Assembly: GCA_033964015.1 (NCBI GenBank)
Contig: CM066913.1
Span: forward strand, 21,289,854 to 21,353,853
Direction of reading: 5' to 3'
Length of the DNA: 64,000 nucleotides
Source of the DNA: Scolanthus callimorphus
Lineage: Eukaryota; Cnidaria; Anthozoa; Actiniaria; Edwardsiidae
Within the stretch, counting starts at the first letter, position 1; each line of letters begins with the position of its first letter. The position numbers and the translations under genes are program-made. The notes under the pieces are model-generated. The model worked only from the letters and a program-made list of their open reading frames with translations. It searched no databases and had not been told where the DNA came from. Shown piece by piece: positions 54,665 through 64,000 of the stretch.

Positions 54665-55291
54665 TTAGCGCGCTTTAAGAAAGCGCATGCACTCAGATCC
54701 CATCCCGCCATTCGTTCCGAAGACCAAAGGTGTGAATGACCCCATCTCAACGTCGAGAACTCGTTGCTGGTATTTTCTTTTCTTCTCCTCTTCTTGATCT
54801 TTGAATACCTCTGAAGTAGTCTTCATCCGGTAGCACCTGGAGTTAACATGCGTCACTCTGACATCGAAAAATGCTGTAACTCCTCTGGCCCAGAATGCAC
54901 TTGCCTTGATATCTAACCTTGCCTCTGCGCTGGTTACCGCGCTCTTCAGATGTAGCCGCTCGTTATCTAGGGGTTGTAGACGTGGCTCGACTTCAACATT
55001 ATTGCAGACCTTGTTCATAAGTGAAGTTAGTAGGTTGCGCACCCCATCATGCCTCTGTGCTATAAATCCACCCTTTTTGCATGAGAGGGCGTGAGTCACG
55101 TCGAATTTCTCCCACAGACGCATTGGCTAGGGAGGTCATCAAGGGGCAGACAGTATCGAAGGCGCAGAGAGTCTCTGAATTCCTGCTTATTAAGGGCTAG
55201 ACCTTGGTCAACGAGGGGCATAGCATTAAGCCATGAGCTTGCGCCCTTATCTCTTGACTAATTGACTAACCGAAGCAAACCCGGTGAAAGC
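54665..55291 (-). pseudogene. RT element: C-terminal domain beyond the nested insertion
   Basis: Resumes SPGLLRLVN(stop)SRDKGASSWL, EFRDSLRLRY, PSQCVCG, then after a one-base frameshift KFDVTHALSCKKGG, ARLDIKASAFW, FFDVRV and GSFTPLVFGTNGGMG. Stop just after 54665. Conserved D and FDxRV residues suggest a PD-(D/E)XK-like nuclease, but this is inference. Confidence 0.8.
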
Positions 55292-57178
55292 CACGAGACG
55301 AAAAGTTGCGTTTACACACGTTGCATCTATAGCTAAAACTTAATGTAAATTTCATGTTTCCGAGTTTACTAAGGTTTGTGCAGAATAAACTTCAAGTTTC
55401 ATGTTTTCACCTTGAAAACGGAGGAAAACGCAAAGTTTACACACATTTCTAATAATAGTAAACGCGAAGTAAACATTAAATTTCCTCTTTAAGAAAATCT
55501 GGAGAAATTCGAAGGAAAACTTGTAGTTTACATAAGTTTCTATCAAGGAAATCGTATAGAAATTTCATATTTTCGTGTTTTATAAACTTGAAGAAATGTA
55601 ATAAAAAAGTCAAATTTACATGTCCGTCCCCCTTAGTGAGTCTGGTTAGCCAGAGGAGGGGGGGATAGCACGTTTGAGTAACCAACGCACTCCGTGCACT
55701 CAGAGGGTGAACACTTTCGGCAGTCAAGAGATTCCTCGAGGGCCTTGTTAGCGAGAGAGTCTCAACATCCGCTATGTGATAAAAAAAAATGTTTTCGATG
55801 GATTTTTTCACGATCATATAAACAAAAATCTCGTGCACTCCATATCATATCAATGTTATAGTCACCGGTAGGTGATTATAGCGAGAGAAAACAAGACTCT
55901 CGACCAATCAGCGCTTTTAGTATAACAAACCCCTCATAAATCGCTTGAGTACTAAAACAATTTTGTCTCGGTGACTATTCGCTAATAATCACAGAGCCTG
56001 AGGCGACTAATTGTTAATACGTGACTGGAGTGATTATTACTAATTATTTATTTTAGCGCGTGCATAAATAAAAACAGCAACGTGCGAAAAATTAATCCAA
56101 TGCTGTATTGCTTTCACAGAAACTAAGCAGGCGCGCAGAAATGTTGACGACCTACAAACTAATTGTAGGTCCGAAGAACAGAAGTGGTCGGTCTATACTA
56201 ACGCTGGAGTTATGTCCTAAGAAGAAACTGGGGTGTCCAGGGATGAAGAGTTCATGCTCGTAAAAAGCTACACCAACATGCTAAGGGCACTTAAGAAAGT
56301 TAGCAACAATACTTCCAAGCGAAGGCAAGTGTATGACGCTAAAGAGGTTCGCAGCACATAAGCCTCCATCAATCACGACGCCCGGTTCCCGTAACTAACC
56401 CTACTTGCTAAATATAATTAATGTGAAGGGAACGGAAGAGGAGGACATAGGAAGCTCTATCTGTTTGCTCTATGAACGTTGTGCGCTATCGAAAAACCCA
56501 TCGTTAAAATGTCAGGTAATGCATGATCATATAAAGCCCGACTAGTCATGTTAGGACACAAGAGTCTTTTAAATTAGCCCACTGACATGTATTTTCTTTC
56601 CAATTGTACATATTATGTGATAAGACTCTAGAAAAGAAATGCACTAGAAGCTACTAGGAAATAGGCGTTTGTACGTTTTTATGCAAAAATGATTAAACAA
56701 AGTTTGAAATTACAAAATAATTGTTTTATTTGGGGAGGGGGGGGGGGGGGGGAATGAAGTTGGATGAGTCCCATGAACAACGAAAAGTTGTAATAGAAAT
56801 GTTGGAAATATTACATTTTTCAGGCATTTATGAAAAGAAAATCATGTGAGACATGAGCTTTACGCGATTTAAAACTAAAAGAAAATCCAAAAAAATGCCG
56901 ACTTTTTTCAAATTTATTGAGAAGGAAACCCGATCAAAACGCGGAGTTTTGAAAGGTTTTTTAACTGGAAAACGTGTGCAAACACTATCTTTACATAACA
57001 TTTTCGGACAGGAAAATACGTGTAAAGATGCACTTTACCACGTTTTCTTTTAAAGAAAACTCGATGAAAAGCCAACGTTTTCTACAAGGGAAAACGCAAT
57101 AAAACCCGATGAAATTTGTAGTTTTCATTAGATTTAGTCACCTTTTCTGCAACTGTAAACGCAACTTTTCATGTCGTG
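55292..57178. mobile_element. Nested 1.9-kb non-autonomous DNA transposon with CACGA-type inverted ends
   Basis: Left end CACGAGACGAAAAGTTGCG and right end its imperfect reverse complement, extending through TTTACA. Target duplication AGC at 55289-55291 and 57179-57181, in the middle of the RT ORF. Subterminal A/C-rich motifs with GTTTAC and GAAAACGC recur inside both ends. No transposase is visible. CACxx ends with 3-bp duplications are known from the CACTA/EnSpm superfamily, so that assignment is a suggestion. Confidence 0.75.
56734..56752 (+). repeat. Poly-G tract inside the nested element
   Basis: G run of about 14 preceded by GGGGAGG. Low-complexity tract with no coding potential. Confidence 0.8.
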
Positions 57179-57181
57179 AGC

Positions 57182-57894
57182 GTAGAGTCAATGGTTTGCA
57201 TTTTCTCCTTGGCGCGCTCCCCCTTAAGTGACTGTTGGTGGCGTTTCAGCTCCTCTGTGGATCTCTCACCTGTCGCCATGAAAATACTTTGAGCTGTGAT
57301 AGAATCCACGTGATAGTTCATTATAGATGTGGAAGCAGCAAACTGTTGAGGCGCTTCAGATATCAAGTCCGGCATACCCAGTCCCCCTTGAGCAGTTGTC
57401 AAAGTTACAAGTTGGCGCACTTCATCTGGTAGAGGCTCCGACTGGCCAAACAATGTTGGGAGAAGTAAACCAGCTATCACCTCTTCAACTGGATCGACAT
57501 AGTCCTCAAATGACTCTATTGTGCGCATGGAGTAAGTAAACTTAGACTTGTACCCTTTCGTATAAGCTATATAGGCTGCATGGGGCTGACTCTTTGCAAT
57601 TTCCGAGAGTGTTTCAATTTCCCTTTTCCATTGATGTACCTTCTCTTCGCAGTACTGGTCTTTGTACTCTTGAGACCCTATAACCGCTCCTAGATGGCGC
57701 TGACCTTCCGTCGTGATATTAACTTCATCCCCGAACACCCTCTCTGCTTCAGCTGCAAGTTCCTCTGACTTGACAATTATCCAACTCTTTTTCCCGTTTA
57801 CGAGATAACCGTGTTTCTCTCCCTCCTGACTCAATAGCTTGTACCAGCTGTATAACGATGCAATTCGTCCTCCCCCCGCAGAATCATCGGCAAG
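57182..57894 (-). pseudogene. RT element: ADD box, thumb and connector
   Basis: In frame with the part before the TAG: LADDSAGGGRIASLYSWYK, GKKSWIIVKSEE, LGAVIGSQEYKDQY, LTTAQGGLGMPDL, ending DSTL at the insertion point. Confidence 0.82.
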
Positions 57895-58713
57895 CTAAGC
57901 TTGTTTAACCCCTGAGGAGTGCGCTCTCAAGTAATGAATAAGTACTGATGTATTTACCGAGTACCACGCCATCGCTAGGGGGTCACCCTGTGTCGTACCC
58001 TCCTGTGAGAGTATCTCACCTCCACCACAAATAAAGAGTCTGGACGGGCTTCTGTAGGTGTTAATTATATAAAGCGCCATTTCCTTGCACAATATCTGGA
58101 TATTATGCAGAGCTGCAGATCTATTCATTTGGTTAAAGGCGTTGCTGGCGTCAATCAGCAAAATCCCATCTGTTCCATCCTCCTCGAACACCTGGCTCAT
58201 CGCATGTATCGCAGCCTCCGCTCCCGCACAATGTCCTGCACAAACCTGTAGGGGTCCCGCTGCTTCTCTGATATCCTCCTTTAAGAAGCTGGAGACTGTT
58301 TTTCCAACTATACGCCTTAGGACCTCTCCGATACCGATTGGACGAATTCCGGGATTCTTGTCAAGAGGAATAAGCCTGCAAGACGTATAGGCCTCCAGTA
58401 GGGATGGATGGTATGATTTTCTCAGTAGCTGCCTCGCGAACATAGCTATCTCCTCCCGCAAAGCTTTCCCCTCTTTCTTGAAATTCTTGGAGCATAAAAT
58501 CCGTCTGTACAGTTCCGAGTCCATTCCTGATGGTCCCGCTGAGCCCTTCGTTCTGCTTACTGACTTGTAGATCATTTCTTCGTCAATGAGGTCAAAAGCG
58601 CTTGGTGGTACATAATCGATTGGTCCGTACAACAAGGTCTCCTCGGCAATGTCAGCCGCTTCCGGATGTTTGTCCTTTAGCCCTTGCAGGACATTCGGCG
58701 AGAGGTCGAGCAA
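57895..58713 (-). pseudogene. RT element: fingers/palm of the reverse transcriptase up to a premature TAG
   Basis: 272 codons with RT motifs IRPIGIGEVLRR, LLIDASNAFNQ and TTQGDPLAMAWYSV. The TAG at 57895 is followed in the same frame by LADDSAGGG, so the catalytic box is cut off by a single nonsense change. Confidence 0.85.
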
Positions 58714-59726
58714 TCCCGACGAACTCTCATGTCCAAAAGTTTTATTGCTGCTGACAGTTTGCCTTGCATAACAAGTTTTGCAAAAACCTTGGAAATATCC
58801 TCGATTGTTCTAGCTTTCTTTGAATTCACGAACTTTCCCTGTATAAATCTCACTTCTTTAAGCAGCAAGCTCAGATCCCCTTCTCTCCAAAGAGATAATC
58901 GGCGTTCGATAGCTGCACTGTGTTCTTTACTTTTGGACGTGGCAGAGGGCTTTTGCAGAATTAAAGTTGGGAGTACCATGAAAGCTTTTAGAGCTATCGA
59001 GTTCAAATCCGAATTTGCATTGAACTGCCTTATCCAAAATGTCAATTCTTCGACGAAGCTTTTTCCAGCCCGGCCAGATGGCACATTAAAGATATTTCTC
59101 CTGTAATGAACGATTTCGTCGTAAATATAATTGATGGTGTTACAAAAGCTTGCGTGACTGACATTGCCCCAGGCTTTGTTCTTGATTTGTGATGGAAACA
59201 CCTCACAGTCAGGCAGGCTTGGCTCAATTTTGTTTTGATCTGACTGTTCTGCTTTTTTCGATCCCGAGGGAGATGGTCTTTGGTTGCTGTTGCTTGTTGC
59301 TAACGGGAAATGCAAATTCGTATCTACTGGGTCGGCGGAATTAGCATTTTCAACTTGGCGGTGTTGAATATTTTGAAAATCAGCTTGGGCATTACTTTCT
59401 TCATGCGCCGGCCCTCTATCGTCCGGCTCACTTTCAGGCCTGCTACTGCTCTCAAATAAAGAACTATCTCTTGCTGAATTTTGCTCTTTCTTTAACTTCT
59501 CCAACCTCGAAGCTTGGTCCCGTAGGTTCTGGCTTTTCAACCCCAAGTGACCATAGCCAATCTCTTCCCATAAAGCCGCCATGATTTCGATGTATCCCTT
59601 TTTTCTCCCGTTGGCATTACGTGGAGGGTCAAGAGATGATACCATGTCCTTCGCTTTCCTTTTACATTCTAATAAATCGCTGTTCATGCTCTCAGACCAT
59701 TTTATCTTAGCCAGTTTCCGCGACAT
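58714..59726 (-). pseudogene. RT element: N-terminal region
   Basis: Open from Met 59726 to the frameshift at about 58731. Basic helical start, polar Ser/Gln/Asn linker, then a helical segment ending KLSAAIKLLD. The matching continuation (HESSSGLLDLSPNVLQG) is in another frame. Confidence 0.75.
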
Positions 59727-59754
59727 TTTTGCGCTGCCCTTCTGGTCCCTTCTA

Positions 59755-60548
59755 GTCCGGCGGATTAGCGTAAAAATTGCGCACTTTTAGCTAAAGACTC
59801 CAGACTTTGCATGTCAATAGTTTTCAGTATTTTGTTGAAGATAGGATATGGAGGCACGCTAAATTATATTCGTAGCGAAAGCTAGAACAGTTTTAATGTG
59901 AACCATTGTTTTGCCATTGGCAGCCATCTTTGAATCCTTTGTTATTCATGAGCTCTGCGGCACTTGGTGAAATCTTCCATCGTCCGTGTTTATAGAGTAT
60001 AGCACAGTACTAGGAAGAAATATCATGCCAAAATTTTAGAGACAAGCTTCTTTTTACACATTCGACACATGAGGTTCCAATTATCTCGATCTTTTTTAGA
60101 ATTTGTTGGTCATTCTTGAAACATTTCATCAAATCTCAGTCAGACTATTGTTTTACAATATAAATTATAAACATTCACAATAAACTGGTCGTGACATTTA
60201 ATAATCACCCAAAACTCTAAGGAGACGTTCAACCGAAGTCAGTCAAACCAATCCATAGTTCAGAATTAGCAAATGTTGAGCTGCTATGGCTGTGCAGTCT
60301 AGAGAACAACTTGAAAGTTCGCAAAGCTAAGTTCTAAACCTCATTTGAATAACAAAGCATTCAAAATGGCTGCTATTGAGCTAAACAATAGTTCACTCTA
60401 AAACCTCTCTAGCTTTCGCTACGGAGGAATTCTAGCATTCCTCCATATCTACGATTTAAAAATACATTGAAAACTATCACCTGGCAAAAAATTGGGGCTT
60501 TAGCCTAAAATGCGCAATTTCCTCGAAAATTGCTCTAATCCGCCGGAC
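59755..60548. mobile_element. TA-flanked foldback element, GTCCGGCGGATTAG family
   Basis: Ends GTCCGGCGGATTAG and its reverse complement, flanked by TA at 59753-59754 and 60549-60550. Inverted similarity continues inward (AATTGCGCA, TAGCGAAAGCTAGA, GCCATTTTGAAT/C), giving arms of more than 200 bases. No ORF. Mariner-like TA target. Confidence 0.75.
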
Positions 60549-60557
60549 TATTCCTCA

Positions 60558-62095
60558 TACGGCCATCAATAATAATAAAGTAATAATAAGTATTGTTTGA
60601 CTTTTTGTTGAAAGTGTAGGTGGTAAGACTATTGAGATCAGAAGGCAATTTTTGCCAAATGTTGGTTGCCATGGAAGATATAGTCTGTTTTCCAATGTTT
60701 GTTCTGCATCGTGATTTGTATAAGTTGTCTTTGGAGGCATATTGAGTGTTGTAAGAATGAACATCTTTGGCATATGTGAAAGATTGTTAAATATGGGTGG
60801 AAGTTTCTGTGTATGCCAATTGTGGACAAAGTAACTCATAAATGTTCAAAATGGTTAGAATGTCCAGACGGTTTAATAACGGTAGTGTACTTTCCGTTTT
60901 TTCCCCATATAAGGTAGCAAAAAATATAATTCTCGCAATATGATTTTGTAGTGTTTGTAGTTTTGTTGTATGCGATTTATAGGTGCTACCCCATGCAACA
61001 ATTGCGTAAGTAAGATAAGGAAAGATTGAGTTATAGTAGATTTGCCGTAGTTGAGTAGGGGTTAGATAGTGTCCAAGTTTATAAAAAATGCCGATATATC
61101 TGGATATCCGGGAACAAATAAATGAAATGTGATATTTCCAGTTTAATTTGTCATCAATCATGACTCCAAGGTATTTAATATGATCTTTTTGTTCAAGTGA
61201 AAACCTGGCACCCTGATTATCTGGTAAGGTCACTATTATAGGTGTATTTAGTCGTTTTTGGGCAGATTTAATAATCATGAAATTTGTTTTCTTTAAGTAA
61301 GTTAATGAGAGTTTATTACTGTCACACCAGGTTTTAACTCTAGTTAATTCGCTATTGATGGTTGCTTCAAGCTCACGAGGGCTATTAGATGACACAAAAA
61401 CATTTGTATCATCCGCAAATAAACGGAAGGAAAGTTTTTCTGACGAATTTGTAATATCATTTATATAGAGAAGAAATAATAAGGGACCAAGGGTGCTTCC
61501 TTGTGGAATGCTGCAGATAACAGTTTGCTTAGAGGATTGGGTTTTACCTAGTGACACATATTGCTGTCTGTTTGTCAAATAATTAGCAAACCATTAGCAA
61601 AACATTGTAGTGGGGTTCCCCTTATGCCATACTTTTCAAGTTTACGAAGTAAAATGGTGTGGTTGACAGTGTCGAAGGCTTTCGCAAAATCTAAAAAGAC
61701 GCCACAGGTATATACATTGTTGTCAATGGCTTTTCTTAAGTTATCAGTAATTAGAATTATTGCTTGCTCAGTGAATGCCCTTTTCTGAATCCAAATTGAC
61801 ATTGGGTCAGTATATTGTATTTTCTACATAATTAATGAGTTGTTTATATACCAATTTTTCGAAAAGTTGAGTGAGTGATGACAGTGTTGATATTGGCCGG
61901 TAATTAACAGCCTCGCAGGGGTTTCCACCCTTGTCAATTGGCGGCATGCGTAACCTTTGAAATTGTTAATATGTCTGGAATAATTCCCTGATAAGTGAAT
62001 GGTTGAAAAGTGAAGTAAGAGCTTCACAAATATAGTCATTTGCTAATTTTATACACCTTGTTGGTGGTCCACGATAAAATAGACAGCATTAAAGG
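60558..62095 (-). mobile_element. 5'-truncated LINE (non-LTR retrotransposon) with decayed RT
   Basis: Minus-strand fragments in several frames: NYRPISTLSSLTQLFEKLVY, AFTEQAIILITD, FLDFAKAFDTVNH, IPQGSTLGPLLFLLYIND, FRLFADDTNVF, IKYLGVMIDDKLNW and YAIVAWGSTY, in the order of a Jockey/CR1-type reverse transcriptase. At least three frameshifts and several stops. The 3' end carries short TAATAATAA-type repeats near 60569-60591. No endonuclease domain is visible, so the copy is 5' truncated and dead. Confidence 0.85.
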
Positions 62096-62200
62096 AGCAT
62101 TTTACTCAAACACGGAAATTTCTTGATGAGGGTATGGGCCTGTTACCGTCTACTTCGCGCCTACTTGGCACATAAGGCCTCATCTTTTAGGGTCTTTTAG

Positions 62201-62581
62201 GGTAGCCTGCGTAGCAAGCGCAAAGGGAAAAGGGAGAGAAAGGGAAAAGGGAGAGAAAGGGAAAAGGGAGAGGAAGGGAAAAGGGAAAGAACGGGAGCGC
62301 TCGGCCGGGGGAAAGGGGAATGGGGAGAGGAAGGAGAAAGGAGCGCTTGCAGTCAACCCCTTGGGCGGGAAACTGAGAGAAGGCGATGTCAAAACAAACG
62401 ATCTGATTGGTTAATTTGGACGTATGGCGTTTGTGATATTGAATTCATAATAAGGGGGCGCAACGGCCGCCTCAGGGGGTTGACTGCAAGCGCTCCTTTC
62501 TCCTTTCTCTCCCATTCCCTCGCCCCCGGGCGCGTGCGCCCGTTCTCTCCCTTTTCCATTTGCGCTTGCTACGTAGGCTAC
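62201..62581. repeat. Foldback repeat with GA-rich tandem core
   Basis: Arms AGCCTGCGTAGCAAGCGC and GCGCTTGCTACGTAGGCT. The left arm holds GGGAAAAGGGAGAGAAA-type tandem units, and CAGTCAACCCC / GGGGTTGACTG forms an inner inverted pair. Lies just downstream of the GH10 gene. Confidence 0.65.
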
Positions 62582-62822
62582 TTCTAGGGTAACAAATTAT
62601 TTGAGCCACGACATGTTTGGTATCTTTTAGGGGTAAAACCGAAAATTTCCGACGATCATCCCCGACAAAAAATATGGGAGTCCTCCCTCCGGGGGCTGAC
62701 ACAAGACGCCTGAGGACGATGGTAGAATAAAATGACATTTCATTTATATATTCATTTATATTTCTACCGTGGCTCCTGTTTATATATTAAATATGTTCAA
62801 GTTGATCAGCCTCGGAAACGAA

Positions 62823-62828
62823 TTTATT
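62823..62828 (-). terminator. Possible polyadenylation signal of the GH10 gene
   Basis: AATAAA on the minus strand about 120 bases beyond the stop codon, a usual distance. Confidence 0.4.
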
Positions 62829-62948
62829 GCGCATCCCACCTCTTCAAGTTACATAAATAATGACGTAAAGCAGTAATTGTCAAAACATTGTTGAGACTTC
62901 TCTAACATCAGGAAGAATAATTGCATCAATTTGATTTAATCGCAATGG

Positions 62949-63127
62949 TTAAGGAACTATGGGGTAATCGTTATAATGTTCATAATTCTTGTGATTATGA
63001 AAGTCAAAATTATTATCCTTGTCTTGTTCTTCGTCATCACGAGTAGCATCAGTGGCGCCTCCTTCTTCTGGGTCGCTCGCATTAGTCTCCCGAGTCGACC
63101 ATGCAGGGAACGCAGTGTTAGGGTCTT
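62949..63127 (-). CDS. GH10 gene terminal exon with acidic tail
   Basis: Acceptor CACATTCTAG; reads EDPNTAFPAW then a tail dominated by Asp, Glu, Asn and His (DDEEQDKDNN, HNHKNYEHYNDY) to TAA at 62949. Phase 1 matches the preceding exon. Confidence 0.75.
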
Positions 63128-64000
63128 CTAGAATGTGATAAATAATAACTGTTCAAAAAAATCCATTTGAGTAGGACGACAGTAAGGGACCTCCTAAACT
63201 AAGAACAACTGCATGCTAATGTTTCTTATCAGCTGCTTTGTAATACCTTCTTCAAGGAGCATTTCATCTCGAAAAAACGCTAGCGAAAGCTGCATACCTT
63301 GAATGTCAATATCAAAGTTGAACGTGCTTTTCCCAGGCTCCAAAGAGAATTCCCTCTTCACGGTGACTCCGTCCGGGAGTGTGACCGATACCTCGTAGTC
63401 ACCATGGAAACCACGAAACCTGGCACTGATTCCGTTATAATCAGCACTAGCTGGCTTGAGGTGTTCATTAGTCTTCCATTTTCTTAGTAAGGTCACGTAC
63501 CGTTGGCCTGCAGCGTTCAACTGTTAGATAAAAAGCGCCGCATCTCATTACAAATAGAAATTAAGATTATATTATGTGTCAATGTGAATACGCCAATAAA
63601 GTCATTTACCATTTTTTAAAAGTCACATAAAGTGATGTACAATACGGGAAAAGCAATCGGAATATTTTAAAAGCTGAAAGAGAATTTTAACGGGCCCTCT
63701 TTCTCTAGTATGTGGCCGGAAAATTATTCGTCCTTTGAGATAAATTTTCCATCCCTTAAAAAATATTCATAATACTGATAATATACTCATATAGACAACG
63801 TTTACGTTAAGTACCATTCTTCCGAACGGATAATAGAAAAGTTGAAGATCGCTGAAGGAAGAACATTTTTATAAACATTTCCTCCTATAATTTTCAGGTT
63901 TACTTCGTTTGGTTTGGTGTTTAAGGGGCACCATGCTACCTTAAAATGGGTGCCGTCTGCTAAGGCAGCATTTGGACCACGCCATGAGTTATTTTCCCAG
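62949..64000 (-). CDS. GH10 glycoside hydrolase (endo-beta-1,4-xylanase-like), 3' exons; 5' end off window
   Basis: Three exons: 63940-64000 (cut by the edge), 63298-63520 and 62949-63127. The first ends W-E-N-N-S-W-R-G-P-N-A-A-L-A-D-G-T-H-F-K and the next begins LNAAGQRYVTLLRKW. Together they give the characteristic end of a GH10 barrel (W-x-x-x-x-W-R, A-A-L-x-D-G, N-x-A-G-x-x-Y-x-x-L). A small beta-rich segment follows (FRGFHGDYEVSVTLPDG), as in animal GH10 proteins. Phases match at both joins. The enzyme would cleave xylan-like beta-1,4 polysaccharides outside the cell; catalytic Glu residues lie outside the window. The very acidic Asp/Asn/His-rich C-terminus is unusual. Confidence 0.8.
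63298..63520 (-). CDS. GH10 gene penultimate exon
   Basis: 223 bases from TATCTAACAG to CAAG|GTATGC. NAAGQRYVTLLRKW then FRGFHGDYEV and a S-T-F-N-F-D-I-D-I strand. Phase 0 in, phase 1 out. Confidence 0.85.
63940..64000 (-). CDS. GH10 gene exon with end of catalytic barrel (cut by window edge)
   Basis: Visible 61 bases, ending TTTAAG|GTAGCA in phase 0. SWRGPNAALADGTHFK is the conserved GH10 barrel end. Confidence 0.78.

Larger units (their letters stand above)
54665..59726 (-). pseudogene. Broken reverse-transcriptase element ORF with nested insertion
   Basis: A long minus-strand ORF, first Met at 59726. Order: N-terminal region of about 340 residues with a basic, Myb/SANT-like opening (IKWSESMNSDLLECKRKAKD), a Ser/Gln-rich linker, then an RT core (GSAGPSGMDSELYRR, IRPIGIGEVLRRI, IDASNAFNQMNR, TTQGDPLAMAWY, ADDSAGGG). 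The C-terminus has DVTHALSCKKGGF, EARLDIKASAFW, AFFDVRV and a nuclease-like look. Damage: one-base frameshift near 58731; TAG at 57895-57897 just before the ADD box where Trp is expected; insertion at 55292-57178; TAG at 55258-55260; frameshift near 55110. Not translated as one protein today. It belongs to a family frequent in cnidarian genomes, but its clade (RLE-type non-LTR or other) is not settled by eye. Confidence 0.85.

Noticed and set aside
1..64000. CRISPR arrays, bacterial operons or organellar genes
   Set aside because: None seen. The repeats are eukaryotic foldbacks, microsatellites and SINEs, and the genes are spliced.

Overview
The window looks like nuclear DNA of an anthozoan cnidarian, most likely a stony coral. 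Genes are split into many short exons with GT/AG borders. The introns are full of TA- or TTAA-flanked foldback elements, there are tRNA-derived SINEs and decayed reverse-transcriptase elements, and every host gene encodes a metazoan extracellular-matrix type protein. The genus cannot be told from sequence alone. No bacterial, organellar or CRISPR-like feature is visible.

Three host genes lie head to tail on the minus strand, so transcription runs from high to low coordinates. (1) At the right edge, from 62949 past 64000, is the 3' end of a gene for an animal GH10 glycoside hydrolase (xylanase-like) with an acidic, Asp/Asn-rich C-terminus. (2) From 50294 down to 16591 is a gene modelled here in 30 exons and 3,867 coding bases, an exact multiple of three. 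It encodes an ADAMTS-type metalloprotease: signal peptide, propeptide ending in RARR, reprolysin catalytic domain with HEMAHNFGVDHD and a Met-turn, disintegrin-like, TSP1, Cys-rich and spacer domains, then further TSP1 repeats. The same reading frame then continues into fibronectin type III modules, a transmembrane helix and a short tail. Known ADAMTS enzymes are secreted, so this membrane-anchored layout is the main finding. (3) From 15075 off the left edge is a gene for a secreted protein with a signal peptide and at least four tandem F5/8 type C (discoidin) domains. Each complete domain is built from two exons with phase-1 outer borders.

The 50.3-62.6 kb gap between genes 1 and 2 is mostly mobile DNA. 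It holds a 5'-truncated LINE (60.56-62.1 kb), a TA-flanked foldback (59.75-60.55 kb), and a minus-strand reverse-transcriptase ORF (54.67-59.73 kb). That ORF is broken by two one-base frameshifts, two nonsense codons and a nested 1.9-kb element with CACGA-type inverted ends and an AGC target duplication. Introns of genes 2 and 3 carry many further foldbacks, including a 3.8-kb TA-flanked element (30.17-34.00 kb) that contains a decayed plus-strand ORF.

Together the host genes suggest a neighbourhood for matrix or mucus remodelling: polysaccharide cleavage (GH10), surface proteolysis (ADAMTS-TM) and carbohydrate or lipid binding (discoidin array). This functional link is inference. Exon borders come from frame, phase and splice-site inspection by eye. 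The least certain are the catalytic exon ending at 40734, the partial-TSP1 exon starting at 23293, and the terminal exon at 16591-16666.
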